64,000 bases of DNA from Apodospora peruviana (Eukaryota > Ascomycota > Sordariomycetes > Sordariales > Lasiosphaeriaceae). This document shows positions 10,301 to 20,560 of the stretch, piece after piece. The notes under the pieces were generated by a model that was not told the DNA's origin, did no database searches, and was given only the letters and a program-made list of their open reading frames with translations. The stretch covers positions 4,650,001-4,714,000 of the forward strand of contig JAUEDM010000001.1 in the NCBI GenBank assembly GCA_033439685.1. The letters run 5' to 3'. The first letter of the stretch is position 1, and each line of letters begins with the position of its first letter. The translations under genes were made by a program, and so were the position numbers.

Positions 10301-11722
10301 ATGGTCCCTTCCGATACCGACTGGGCTCCTCAGCCATGGCAGCAGCGCAGCGGGGTCTCGGACACGGTGACGGCAGCGCGCTCAGACACCCCGTCCCCGC
10401 AACGCCGGAACGACGGTCAGTTAACATCTAGTGTTCGCCATGGTCGTTCGCAATCGGTGCTGACAGAAACAGAGTCGTGGGTCGAAATCTCATCACAGCC
10501 ATCGTCATCGTCATTGTCATCTATCGGAGATGAGATCGTTACAACCGGCCTCCGCGTCCGCGCGGGCAACAGCTCATCCCAGCCAAGGCGGAGGCGCCCA
10601 TCCCAACAAGCAGCTATGCCTTCGACTTTAATCGTTAACCAAGCTGGTGTCCACGCCGGAACCAGCAGTCAAGAAGAATACGATGAGACGGAGAGCGAGG
10701 AGGATAGGCTGATGACGAGCTCCACTGAGCAGATGCGCCCTTCGCTGAGCTTAGCCCGACAACAAACGGCGTACCGGACAGCCGCCGAGACCGATTCGGA
10801 TTCCGATGACGACGAGAATGCCACGGCTCTCGGCCCGCCATCGAACTCGCCGACCTTCAGACCACAGCCGAATGCATTCTCGCACCCGCCATCACACTTA
10901 ACCCACCGTCACTCCACCAGCTCCGCCCACCAGTACAATCCCTCCATGGCCCGCCCGTCCATGCCTACCCGTTCGCATACGCGGCCCCACCGCACCCCAA
11001 ACTTCATGTCTCCGTCATACCAGGCCGACAATGACGCTGCCCTTCGAGCATCTCTCACCACACTCTTATCTTGTGCCGCTGCAGCTCGTGGTCTCCCCAA
11101 GGCGGACGACATGCGTGCCGGACCTTTTGGCATTGGCGGCATCGGTGCAGGTGCCGGAGTCATACCCAGCTCACAACCCATGGAACTGCGGCTCGTACCC
11201 GAGTCGGAGCTCACAACCGATACCCCACCCCCGCCGACCGGGGGTCCACCCGGTCTCGCCAAGGTCCCGCTGCGGACGGCTTCCAACTCCAGCGCCCCTA
11301 GCGCCCCGGCGTCAGCCTCAAGTCGGGAGAAGGAGATCAGCCCGGCGAACGCCGAGAGAACTAAGCGGATGGCAGCTACACAGAGTAAATCCCAGCGAGC
11401 CACGAAGAAGAAGCGGACGTCGTCCTCCACTGAAATGGTGGACGGCGAAACAGTACCGTTTATCAGCCCGACCCTGCTGACATGGGTCGTGAGCGCCGGC
11501 GTCGTGGTGCTGATCTCGGTTGTCGGGTTTGGCGCCGGGTATGTCATTGGCCGCGAGGTCGGCCGGCAGGAGGGAGCTGCCATGGGGCTGGGGCCTGCCT
11601 CCCCAGCTGCGGCAGCGTCGAGCGCGTCGGCAAGTTGCGGGCGAGAGGTCGTCCGCAGCACGCCGAGCGGGACACTGAGAAGGTTCCGTTGGGGATCGGT
11701 CGGGAAGAGCGTCACGGCTTAA
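10301..11722 (+). CDS. Tail-anchored membrane protein with an Atg8-interacting-like motif
   Basis: A single exon of 473 residues beginning at ATG 10301. The first ~380 residues look disordered (Ser, Pro, Thr-rich, with acidic stretches TESEED and DSDSDDDE). One clear hydrophobic segment lies at about residues 392-417 (LLTWVVSAGVVVLISVVGFGAGYVIG), preceded by a basic ATKKKRTS patch and followed by ~55 mostly soluble residues. Residues 56-63, ETESWVEI, fit the AIM consensus W-x-x-I/L/V with acidic and Ser residues before the Trp, close to the SWxxI site of yeast Atg32. Seen: one membrane segment plus an AIM-like site. Inferred: an organelle-anchored selective-autophagy receptor or adaptor. It could equally be an unrelated tail-anchored protein; the anchoring organelle is unknown. 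Confidence 0.8.
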   Translation: MVPSDTDWAPQPWQQRSGVSDTVTAARSDTPSPQRRNDGQLTSSVRHGRSQSVLTETESWVEISSQPSSSSLSSIGDEIVTTGLRVRAGNSSSQPRRRRPSQQAAMPSTLIVNQAGVHAGTSSQEEYDETESEEDRLMTSSTEQMRPSLSLARQQTAYRTAAETDSDSDDDENATALGPPSNSPTFRPQPNAFSHPPSHLTHRHSTSSAHQYNPSMARPSMPTRSHTRPHRTPNFMSPSYQADNDAALRASLTTLLSCAAAARGLPKADDMRAGPFGIGGIGAGAGVIPSSQPMELRLVPESELTTDTPPPPTGGPPGLAKVPLRTASNSSAPSAPASASSREKEISPANAERTKRMAATQSKSQRATKKKRTSSSTEMVDGETVPFISPTLLTWVVSAGVVVLISVVGFGAGYVIGREVGRQEGAAMGLGPASPAAAASSASASCGREVVRSTPSGTLRRFRWGSVGKSVTA

Positions 11723-13623
11723 GCTGGATCTAGCCAAAAGAAGGCGCTATTAATACTCTTATGGACCGGCGACTGGGACTCTGGGAGGCAGTATTAGTTA
11801 CGGGTGGTGAGCATATCTGATTTTTTTTTCTGGGGCATTGGGGAACGAAATGAAATCATGTCGTTTACGATTTGATATTGGAAATGGGATGGGACGAGAG
11901 ATGTAGCTGGTTGACCAAAGGCCTTTTCTTTGGATATATTTCACTAAAATAGCTAGCTCGAATCTCTCGATACGCAAATCTCTAGTGTATGCGTGTATTA
12001 CCTGGTGATTGATCGGTTCATCGCTCCATGACTGGAGTTGTAGTCACTGACTTGTTACCAAATAACTGCGTCATTGTAGCTTGCATACATGAGGGATGTG
12101 GTTCACTGACGGTAACACGTCCACTTGAATCCATGATTTTTTATTGTTATCTGGCTTTATCTCCCGAGGTATCTGTGACATCTTTCTAGCAACCTACACT
12201 CGGACAGCTCATTCTCTGGCAACCTACTCTCTGCAAACTACACTACAAAACTGCTCTCCCCTAAACCTTGGAACTGCCTTATTTTTTGCCAACTCACTCT
12301 GCCAACCTACTCTATGCGAATCCATACTCCTATCAAGCTCGTTTCGGTGAAATATGTACGGCAGTAAGAATACAAATTAACCTACTCTCAACTAACTTCA
12401 TCAGATATCTCCAATAACCTGAAAGAGTTCATACGAAAAGGACAGCATCATATCAATACACTTTACAGCTCTGTGCGTGTAGAGAGCGTGTTGGCTTCTT
12501 CGATACCCAAGTATCTTATCTCCCTTGAGTTCTCATATATTGCTCTGGAATGACGTAGCCAGGTTGAAGCTCTATGCGTATCTTGATCTTGTATTATTGT
12601 ATGTCTATGTACATACCTACCTATGTAGGTATGTCGATCGACAAGATAGAGTATGTACCAAATTTGCAATCAGGTGTTCAACAGAACTATCCATTTCTTG
12701 GTGAACTTCAAACGTGAATGGTGAATGAACCCGACATCCCGGGGTCTGCCATCCGGCTACACACCACAGTGCTCTCCCACAAGCCTGCTTCCACAAGCCT
12801 GGACTGACCCTGCCTCACTCTTGGTAAAACACCATCGTCAAGCGTAACAATTGCCAATCCCCAAAGGTGGACCACCGCCTGCAAGTGATTACTTACCATC
12901 ACAGTTTATTCTCGCAGTCAAACAACCGGATCACGATGTACCCAGGAACAGAAAGTAAACTCGTGAATGGCGACCCATAGTATCTATTACACTCGTACAA
13001 CGGCAGCTGGATATCATAGCAAGTTATGAGTACCTATCTCAGATGTGAAATACTTACCGGGCCAGAAAGAAGCGTGGAAAGAACCCGTGGAAAGAACTAC
13101 CCGTGTAGCTGTCGAGATGCCGCGCGCCGGGAGGATATTATAAACAAAAATATAAAAAAAACAATGCCCCCGTGATGCGCCAGAAATCAACCCAACTTTT
13201 AAGTACCCTCAGAACCCTCAGAAAGCCGCAATGACGTGGGAACCAGTCCGTTCAGGATTGCAAAAATACAACTAGCTGAACATCGTCCCAGTCCTATCAT
13301 AAAGCCCACAGAGCCCACGAGCCCACAGAGTGCAGGAAACCCATCCATTGGTATCATAAGTGACGACTGACAAGCCAACCAGCCAAATGCCAACGAGCCC
13401 ACAGGGACCAAGTGCCAAAATGGTACGTCAACGAGCTGTCAAAGAGCTACCAGCCCACAGTCAAGAACAAGCCCTCAGGTGTATCGTTGCCTCTAGCAGA
13501 GGCACTCTCTCAAGCCCACGACTCCACGAAGGAGTTCAAGATCTCAAAAGCCGACAACCAACAAAGCCCTCGAATGCGAGTGAATAATCCCCGGTACGGT
13601 CTGCACTGTGTATCATGGCCACT
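11723..13623. other. AT-rich intergenic region with a perfect inverted repeat
   Basis: Convergent 3' flanks of the tail-anchored protein gene (+) and gar2 (-). Positions 12611-12634 form a perfect inverted repeat: arms ACATACCTAC and GTAGGTATGT around CTAT. Between 12185 and 12400 the phrase AACCTACTCT or close variants recurs about five times. Positions 13300-13410 contain several AGCCCACAG repeats. Open frames here are short and unconvincing. Confidence 0.45.
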
Positions 13624-15082
13624 TTAAAAAGTGGTCTTCTTGCCCTGGAAGCCGCCGCCTCCACGGCCGCCACGGCTGAATCCACCGCGGCCGCCACCAC
13701 GGTCGCCGAAGCCACCACGGCCTCCACGGCCGCCACCGCGACCACCGAAACCACCACGTCCACCGCCGCGGCCACCGCCACGACCACCACCGAATCCACC
13801 ACCACCGCTGTTGTCGCGAGGCTTAGCGTAGTCAAGACGGACAGAACGTCCATCAAGATCAGCGCCGTTCAGGGCCTCAAAGGCGGCCTTGGCATCATCA
13901 ATCGACGAGAAGGTAACATAAGCGAAGCCCTTAGGACGGCCAGACTCCCTGATAAACGGTTAGTGACAAGGCCATGTAGAGATAGAAGATTGATAGACAC
14001 GTACATATCAGTAGGAATGCGCAGGCTCGAGACCTGGACGACCTCGTTGAAGAAGTTGGAGACGGAATCCTCGCTGGCCTGGAAGGAAAGGTTGCCGACA
14101 AAGAGGGTATCGCTGGGGGGGCTGACAACATCGCCGTGCTTGTTGGCACGGTCAGCAGCACGGGCATTGGGCGCGGTGGTGCTGGGCTTCGAGGCGAAGT
14201 CCAGACGCATGTCACGACCCTCGAGGAGGGCACCGTTCTTCTCGTTGTAGGCCTTCTCAGCCGTCTCGGGTGTAGAGAAGTCTATGTAGCCGAAGCCACG
14301 CGACCGGCCAGACTCCTTGTCAGTGACGACGCGAGCGCTCAACAGGTCGGAGTAGCCCTTGAACTCCTCAAACAGGACATTGTCATCGACGGTCCATCCA
14401 AGGTTGCCAACCCACAGAGTGGCGCTCTTGTCTGACTCCTCGGTCTTGCTCTTCTTGTTGGAATCCTCAACCTCCTCAGAAGCCTTGCGCTTCTTGGAGG
14501 GCTCGGCGACCTTCTCCTCGGACTCGGACTTGGACTCGGAAGACTCTTCCTCGTCGGACGAGTCGGAAGCATCGGAGTCAGAATCGCTGGAATCAGACTG
14601 TAGAGGCATAAGTTAGCAAGATTCATATATGGCAGAACGAGAATTGTTACACGTACGCTCTCCTTGGCAACCTTAGCCTTGCCGTTGACGGCCTTCACGG
14701 GCTTCACCTCTTCAGCCTCATCGCTGGAGGAGTCGGAGTCAGAAGAGTCAGAAGAATCGGCCTTGGCCTTCTTGGCCTTGCCATTGGTAGCGACAGCAGC
14801 CTTGGCGACCGGCTTCTCCTCCTCGGATGAAGAATCAGAGTCAGAGTCGGAAGCGGAAGCGGAGCTGTCCTCCTCCTCGGAGTCGGCGCTGGCAGAGTCG
14901 GACTCGCTCTCCTCCTCGGAAGAAGAAGAGCTCTCCTCCTTCTTTGACTTCTTGCCGTTGACGGCCTTCTTGGGGACCTCCTTAGCGGACTTCTTGGTGA
15001 TGGCCGCAGGGGCAACAGCCTTGACAGCGTTGACGGCGGTCGCAGCGACCTTGGAGACCTTGACGTCCTTTGATTTGCCCAT
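13624..15082 (-). CDS. gar2: Nucleolin-like nucleolar protein (Gar2/Nsr1 type)
   Basis: Three exons on the minus strand, 15082..14657, 14597..14005 and 13948..13624, give 447 residues. The order is the nucleolin plan: a Lys/Ala N-terminus; long Ser-Asp-Glu acidic runs (about 50-175) with CK2-type sites; a KKRK basic patch; RRM1 at about 201-278 (LWVGNL and RGFGYIDF); RRM2 at about 305-383 (LFVGNL and KGFAYVTF); and a C-terminal GGRGG/FGG box (about 390-445) ending GKKTTF. Family knowledge: fungal Gar2/Nsr1 binds pre-rRNA and is needed for early 18S rRNA processing and 40S assembly in the nucleolus. The second intron splits RRM2 between its two RNP motifs. The identification is firm. Confidence 0.93.
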
Positions 15083-15586
15083 ATTGATTAATGTGACGTG
15101 TGGATGTGTGAAGATAGGAATTGATGAGCAGGACGAGGCAAGAAGTGTGTGGTTGAAGGATGAATTCTTTTCTGTTGCGTGCGGAAAAGTCCTGTCTAAT
15201 ATATGCGGAAGGAAGTGGGTGGTTGGACTGGACGGCGAAAAAAAAAATCTCTTATCGCCAGGATTAATATTTTGGGCGGGGCATCCAGGGCGGTGTGCGA
15301 GCTTTCAAGGTTACACCCAGAGCTTGGAATTGAGCTAGAATTTGTGCTTGGAAATTAAGGCGCGTAATAAGTCATGAATTCACCATTTAAGCACAGACCA
15401 ACCCCAGCCACTGGGGCGCTTGGCTGGTGCTGGAGCACTGACGAGAGCATTCGGTCTCACCTCCATTGAAGCTCACCCAGCTCCCGCCAAGCTCGACAAG
15501 AATCAGGTCCGTCATCCGCCCAGCGAACAACGGCACCCGGACGCGGCCTCGAATCTGACGACTACTTCTGTTCTCAATCAGCCAAC
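15083..15586. other. Divergent promoter of gar2 and the complex I subunit gene
   Basis: About 500 bp between two divergently transcribed starts (minus ATG at 15082, plus ATG at 15587). It separates a nucleolar and a mitochondrial housekeeping gene and has no recognisable coding content. A short A-run lies at about 15239-15246. Confidence 0.5.
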
Positions 15587-16047
15587 ATGCCGACCCCCGA
15601 ATCCGCGGCCTTTCTGGCCAAGAAGCCGACTGTTCCCCCCACCTTTGACGGCGTCGACTACGATGACACGAAGCGGTTGAAGCAGGCACAGGATGCCATC
15701 ATCCGGGAGCAATGGGTAATGGTTATGATGGGTCGGCTAGTGCGAGAGGAATTGAGCAAGTGTTACTACCGGGAGGGTGTGAACCATCTGGAGAAGTGCG
15801 GACATTTGAGAGGTCAGTCCAGTTGCACTCCTTCGTCCAAGGCGTTGCAGAGATGCGACAGCAGAGATGTGGTCCTGCGAGAGGGCATATCTTCTACCAG
15901 AAAACTCAAACGTACACAATGCAAGGACGGGGAGATACTGACTAGCTGGGATTCACAGAGCGATACCTCCAGCTCCTCAAGAACCACCGGGTCAAGGGCT
16001 ACCTTTTCGAGCAACAAAATTATTTCACCAAGCAGAACGACCAGTAA
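15587..16047 (+). CDS. nuo-12.3: Complex I 12 kDa subunit (NDUFB10/PDSW family)
   Basis: Two exons, 15587..15812 and 15959..16047, give 104 residues. The protein begins MPTPESAAFLAKKPTVPP and has the family core AIIREQWV, then RLVREELSKCYYREGVNHLEKCGHLRERYL written across the intron, followed by KGYLFEQQNYF. The two Cys are spaced C-x11-C, as in NDUFB10-type subunits. There is no cleavable presequence, as is usual for this accessory subunit. Known role: an accessory subunit of the distal membrane arm of respiratory complex I, located on the intermembrane-space side. The symbol follows the Neurospora 12.3 kDa subunit and rests on my recollection of that family. The 146-bp intron contains stops in all frames. 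Confidence 0.85.
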
Positions 16048-16523
16048 ACATTCGACAGGAAGATGGGCAATCGTGGGTCTGGGATGGATGGCAATTGCCA
16101 TTGAACGGCTGGTATTGCTGGGGCGATAGCCATGGGTTGGCCAATCCACAATGGATTCGGCATGTAAAAATAGGGGAGCGGGATAGGCGTCAATTCATGA
16201 ACACACAAAAACCCAATTCACGTCTGTGTCTGTACCAGTTATGATTCTCATATAATCGCTTGTATTTGAGTAAACTATCAGTCATTTCCCCGTCTTGTGT
16301 TGTCGTCGTAGGGTGAACACCTAGCTGGGCAATATCAAAACTGCACAAGTGGGCTGTCTGGCCCGCCGTATAAAGTTTTGGCTTCTAATCCCTGTCCATC
16401 TCACAACTTCTACCTTTCTTCCCCGGTCTCGAAGCACAGCGACACGAACAAGACCACGACCTAACCTCTCCGCCGGCAACCCTTCTACTCTCCCTCTTGG
16501 CCAGGCGCGACGTCACCGAAACC
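16048..16523. other. Short intergenic region between two mitochondrial genes
   Basis: 3' flank of the complex I subunit gene and pyrimidine-rich leader of the mL54 gene (runs such as CTTCTACCTTTCTTCC near 16410). Both neighbours are nuclear genes for mitochondrial proteins on the same strand, but they are ~480 bp apart and look like separate transcription units. Confidence 0.45.
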
Positions 16524-17253
16524 ATGATCTGTGGAACATGCCTCCGCCGGGCCACAGGCTTTGGCCCCAGCGCCCTCCACGCAACGAGACCAATCGCATC
16601 CTCATCCTCCTCGTCTTCCGCACGCGCTCTCTTCACCACCAGTATCCGCGCGCGCAATGCCACACCAGCCGCGGCTGCGGAGGCATCCACAGCACCAGCG
16701 ATACCAGCAAACATAGCAGGGGCGTCAACAGCAGCAGCACAAGGGGAGGCTAAGGAGCCTCTGTCTTCATGCCCAGCCGGAACGGTGCTCAATGGTCTAA
16801 ACTACTTCAAGGGCAGGACGGACCCACAGGCGCTGCCAGACGAAGCGTACCCGGAGTGGCTGTGGCGGTGCCTAGAGGTGCAAAAGAAGACGGACGTTGA
16901 GGATGCGGCGGATGCTGGCGACGCTTTCTGTACGTCCCTTTCCTCTCCACTTATTACTATTTTATCGGGATATTTGCTAACCAATGTGAAATGTAATAGC
17001 CAAATCCAAGAAACAACGTCGTCTGGCCAACAAGCGCCTTCGCCAGCTCGAGGACAAGGCGCGTTCGGGTGACGTGGACGCCCTGATCCCCAAGATCCCA
17101 CTGCAGAAGCAGTCGGTCAACCTGCCCGGAAGCGAGGGAGACGACGTCGTGGCCGCCGTGCAGGCGGTTGACAAGCGGGACGAGCTGCGCAAGGCGATGC
17201 GCAAGGAGCGGAGGGCCAAGATCAAGGAGAGCAATTACCTCAAATCTATGTAA
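16524..17253 (+). CDS. mrpl37: Mitochondrial large-subunit ribosomal protein mL54
   Basis: Two exons, 16524..16929 and 17000..17253, give 219 residues. The N-terminus (MICGTCLRRATGFG, then many Ser/Ala/Arg and an FTTSIRAR stretch) is a typical cleavable mitochondrial presequence. The mature part has the mL54/MRPL37 signature: PAGTVLNGLNYFKGRTDPQALPDEAYPEWLW. A basic helical tail follows across the intron (KSKKQRRLANKRLRQLEDKAR) and ends RRAKIKESNYLKSM. Known role: structural protein of the mitoribosomal large subunit. The family name is secure; the Ala-rich insert between presequence and core (about residues 46-75) is low complexity and probably variable. Confidence 0.92.
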
Positions 17254-17491
17254 AAGAGCACATTGTATATCAAACTATTCACCTATTTTACCTTTGTATT
17301 TATTATCTCCGACCTTCTATATTATCTTTATTGGTGCCCGCTTTTTTCCGGTTGATGGCCAATACCAACGGGAGAAAAGCAAATGGCCGTTTCGAAAGGG
17401 GCGCATTTACCAGTGTATATTGCCAGAAGTGCTGCACACTGAATTCTGTGGATTTGATCGGAATTGCAACTGTGTCCTTCTCGTCTTCTTT

Positions 17492-17518
17492 AGGCTCTCT
17501 GGCTTTGCCAGAGAGCCT
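17492..17518. repeat. Perfect 11-bp hairpin
   Basis: Arms AGGCTCTCTGG (17492-17502) and CCAGAGAGCCT (17508-17518) around the 5-base spacer CTTTG. It lies ~240 bp after the mL54 stop codon. It could be a transposon fragment, a 3'-end structure or chance; there is no direct evidence for a role. Confidence 0.7.
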
Positions 17519-17693
17519 TCTTTATATCCATGAATGGTGGCAGGCCGTGCATGTCTGTGGCAACTGGTTACAAATCCATGATTCTGGCCACTGGTTACAA
17601 ATCTAGGATTATGGCTACTGCTCGAACCTTCCTTTCTGACAGGCACCCATTTCCATCTAACATCCTTGACAACACAAGGACCACAAGAGTGTC

Positions 17694-17993
17694 TGTTGCT
17701 CCACAGAGCCACGAAGGGGTTAGGTCTTAGATAGGGGGTAATCACAAAGAGTATCGGTTCCAGAGAACACACGAGATGCGCAGTTGACACAACAACTATT
17801 GCCAAAGTACTTGTATTGATTACTGCCATAATAAATCTTTCCAGAGAGTGCCAGACTCTCGCGACTATATAAAAATGCTACAGCCAATGAGAAGTGACCC
17901 ATAAGACCCAACCACTAGGTCGCCTGGTCAGCCAAGCAGCTGTTTTCACCCGAGGCCAGCTGTCAGCCTCGTAGCCAATCCGGGTTCGTAACA
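17694..17993 (-). mobile_element. Possible solo LTR relic
   Basis: A ~300-bp segment that begins TGTT and ends AACA on either strand. On the minus strand it reads TGTTACGAACCCGG from 17993. It carries a TATA-like box (TTTTTATATAG near 17866-17876) and then a TTATTATGGCAGTAATC region like an LTR R/polyadenylation area. No matching target-site duplication flanks these ends (GTGTC versus CTTTT), and no internal retrotransposon domain is present. Inference: an old Copia- or Gypsy-type LTR; the boundaries are uncertain. Confidence 0.33.
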
Positions 17994-18907
17994 CTTTTTT
18001 AAAGTACTTTAAGTGTAAAAACCAGTGAATATTAAACGATAATATAATTTATGTCACGGCCGGGTATGAAGACGGCGGAACTCATCTTTATTGGCAGCTA
18101 TTGATAAAGACTCTAGGATAAAGAGGAGAGGAAAGAAAGAAAGTAAGAAGAGGACGTGACATATATCCGTGGCTGGACCCACTGTTAAGGAAACCTTATC
18201 CAGCAAAAGTCCTGGACCCGAACCTTGCTAAAATGTCATGATGCCTTCTGTCACGTGCCACGTAAGAAAGTAGGGTCAAGCTCCTATAATCTATAGTATG
18301 CTATGAAAATAGTAAGACAAAGAAGAAAAAGAAGAAAGAGCAAATTACAATGCGCTCGAGCAAAGGAAGTAGTGTAGGTGCACGAGCCACTTGCAGGTCA
18401 CGTGTCTACACCCCTCCTTCGCCCGCCAGGCCTGTGCGTATATCGTCACAGCTTCAACCTACACAGGCTCTCACAATTTATATGTATAATAACATTAATA
18501 ACAAAAACTAGTAAATCCTACTCTTGAACTAGCTAAATTATAGATTTTAACCTACTAGTAAACAGCGTTAGTATTAACTTCAGTATTGCCTAGCATCGCT
18601 AATAACGGTAAAAACCTTACCTGAACGAATCAAACGCAGAATAGGTAAGGAGCAAAACCCTGAAACGGAGGTCCATTACTGGTAACCAAAGGAGGCCTAA
18701 CAAATATCCAGTTAAACTGTAGTTATCCTTGTTTACAGGAGTTGGTAGTTGTTATAAAACAACAAAGGTATCGTTCCCTCCCTGCACCGCTCCCAATCAT
18801 GTGCTTCCTTCTTCACGCCTTAAAGGAAGCCGGCCAGCTAGGATATCATCAAGAGCACACCCGGGTGTGTAGGTAACAGATGATCTCAAACATGTAGATG
18901 ATCCTCT

Positions 18908-20560
18908 CTAGTCATCATCCTCGTCCGCCTCGCCGATCGAAGACTGCTTCAACTTGATCTCCGCCTTGAGGCTCTTTATGCTCCCCTCAATGCGTTTCTT
19001 CATCAGCACCTGTGTCATCTTGGCGTACTGTTCCTCGTATCCTGCAAGCTGTTTCTTGAGCTGGTTGATCTCGTTCCTGACCCCGGCAACCTCGTCGTGC
19101 CTGTCCTCGTCGCCATCGCCATCCATGTCGTCATCGTCACCCTCATCGCCGTCATCATCATCCTCGTCGTCGTCTCCGGACTCTTCCTCCACAGCGCCAC
19201 CTGCTTCGCCGCCACTTTCTTCAGTCTGCGCAGCCGGCGTGCCGGTGGCTGTGACGGGCGTGATGGCGTCGGTTCCGCCTACGGCAGCTGGTGTCGCGAG
19301 GTCTGTGGGTTGCTCTGCGGGTGTCTCCACCACATCCATGAACTCGGCCTCGAGAGCGGCGTCGTCGACGTCGAAGCTGTCGTCGGGTGCCTCAGCATCC
19401 CCAAAGTAGTCATCGATTTCGCCCTCGGCATCCGCCTCTCCATCCTCTTCTTCTTCTTCGTACTCATCGCCCGACTCCATACCGGTTTGCGTCTGCCTCT
19501 CGTCGATAAACTCGTACTTGGAAGCCACGGCCTCCTTATCGGCGGCAAGCAACCTTTCGACTTCTGCCTCCTTGTTCTGAATCTCCAGCTTACTTAGACG
19601 TTTCCGGAACCGGCGATTGCGCGCATCGTGCATCGGGGGAGTGATGCCGTGCGGCCACCTGTGGCCATGCTCGACGGCCTTGGGTAGCGAAACCGTCTTT
19701 ACCTCCTCCTCATCCTTGACTTTTGCGAAAACCAGCAGCATCTGACAGATGTCGGCTGACTTGACCATGGATTTCTTGTCCCAGGTCTTCATGCCCTCTG
19801 TGATTGTGGGAAGATCCAGCAAGATCGCGGCATATGCTTGGTCCTTAACCTTGAATATGGCCCGACGGCCTTGCTCGTCCAGAAACTTCAGCTGGATGTC
19901 TGCGCCGTCATGAGATTTCGGAACGCCTATGCTTCTCTTGTTAACATGCTCTCTTAGATAATCGAGATGCTCTCCAGGCATCATGCGAAGCAGGACCTGG
20001 TCTTCGATAACAGGATCGATCTCGCGATCCTCTGCCTCCGAATCGTAGCCCTCACCCAGTGGCCGTGTGGGTACCCTCCCCACTGGCTTCACCTTCAATT
20101 TCGGCACCGCTGAAGATGGTGTCTTTATCAACGTAATCTTAGGTTTCTTTTTCTTCGGCTCATGGCTGGTGCCATTGGCGAGGGGTGTGTCCTCGTCGTC
20201 GTCGTCGTCCGTGGGCTTTGGGCGCTTTTTCGGTGATGTTTTCTTCGGCGCTTTAGGTTTTACGACCTTTGGCGCAGCCGGAGTCGGCAATGGTCTGCCA
20301 CCAGCCGAGCCGGGGAGGGCGGTGCGCATGGTAGATGGCGGCATTCCGTCGGCGGGCGTAGATGGTAGTGATTTTCGTATTAGCTTGATCTTCGGGGGAC
20401 CTCCTGATGGTGTCTGAGGGAGCGGCGATGCGGCCGAGAGAAAGCTGGCGCCAGGGGTAGTTGCGGGAGGTGTTGCAGCCGTGATAGAAGACGATCCATT
20501 TGGCAGGTTAGATATTTTGAGCGTCAACCGCTTCGGCGGCGGGGGCGGTGGTTGCTCCAT
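18908..20560 (-). CDS. taf7: TFIID subunit TAF7 (TAFII55 domain)
   Basis: A single minus-strand exon of 550 residues from ATG 20560. The N-terminal ~180 residues are Pro/Lys-rich with repeated strand-like motifs (RLTLKIS, PKIKLIRK, PKITLIKT). The TAFII55 domain follows at about 185-325: VIEDQVLLRMMPGEHLDYLRE, GRRAIFKV, then LDLPTITEGMKTWDKK and KSADICQMLLV, the family's diagnostic block. The C-terminus is very acidic (runs of D and E, about 370-485) and ends in a coiled coil (EINQLKKQLAGYEEQYAKMTQ). Known role: TAF7 binds TAF1 in TFIID and regulates its activity at promoters. The gene is divergent from a TAF3-like gene. The identification is strong. Confidence 0.93.
   Translation of the reverse strand: MEQPPPPPPKRLTLKISNLPNGSSSITAATPPATTPGASFLSAASPLPQTPSGGPPKIKLIRKSLPSTPADGMPPSTMRTALPGSAGGRPLPTPAAPKVVKPKAPKKTSPKKRPKPTDDDDDEDTPLANGTSHEPKKKKPKITLIKTPSSAVPKLKVKPVGRVPTRPLGEGYDSEAEDREIDPVIEDQVLLRMMPGEHLDYLREHVNKRSIGVPKSHDGADIQLKFLDEQGRRAIFKVKDQAYAAILLDLPTITEGMKTWDKKSMVKSADICQMLLVFAKVKDEEEVKTVSLPKAVEHGHRWPHGITPPMHDARNRRFRKRLSKLEIQNKEAEVERLLAADKEAVASKYEFIDERQTQTGMESGDEYEEEEEDGEADAEGEIDDYFGDAEAPDDSFDVDDAALEAEFMDVVETPAEQPTDLATPAAVGGTDAITPVTATGTPAAQTEESGGEAGGAVEEESGDDDEDDDDGDEGDDDDMDGDGDEDRHDEVAGVRNEINQLKKQLAGYEEQYAKMTQVLMKKRIEGSIKSLKAEIKLKQSSIGEADEDDD

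Larger units (their letters stand above)
17254..18907. other. AT-rich, repeat-bearing gene-free block
   Basis: 1.65 kb between mL54 (+) and TAF7 (-), convergent. It contains a perfect 11-bp hairpin, a pair of tandem ~31-bp repeats at about 17563-17625 (CTGGTTACAAATC units), a possible LTR relic at 17694-17993, a self-complementary AAGTACTT region at about 17992-18018, and a TpA-rich stretch at about 18480-18620 that resembles RIP-mutated transposon remains. No intact coding sequence. Confidence 0.5.

Noticed and set aside
10909..11715. 268-codon minus-strand frame
   Set aside because: Shadow of the tail-anchored protein gene on the plus strand.
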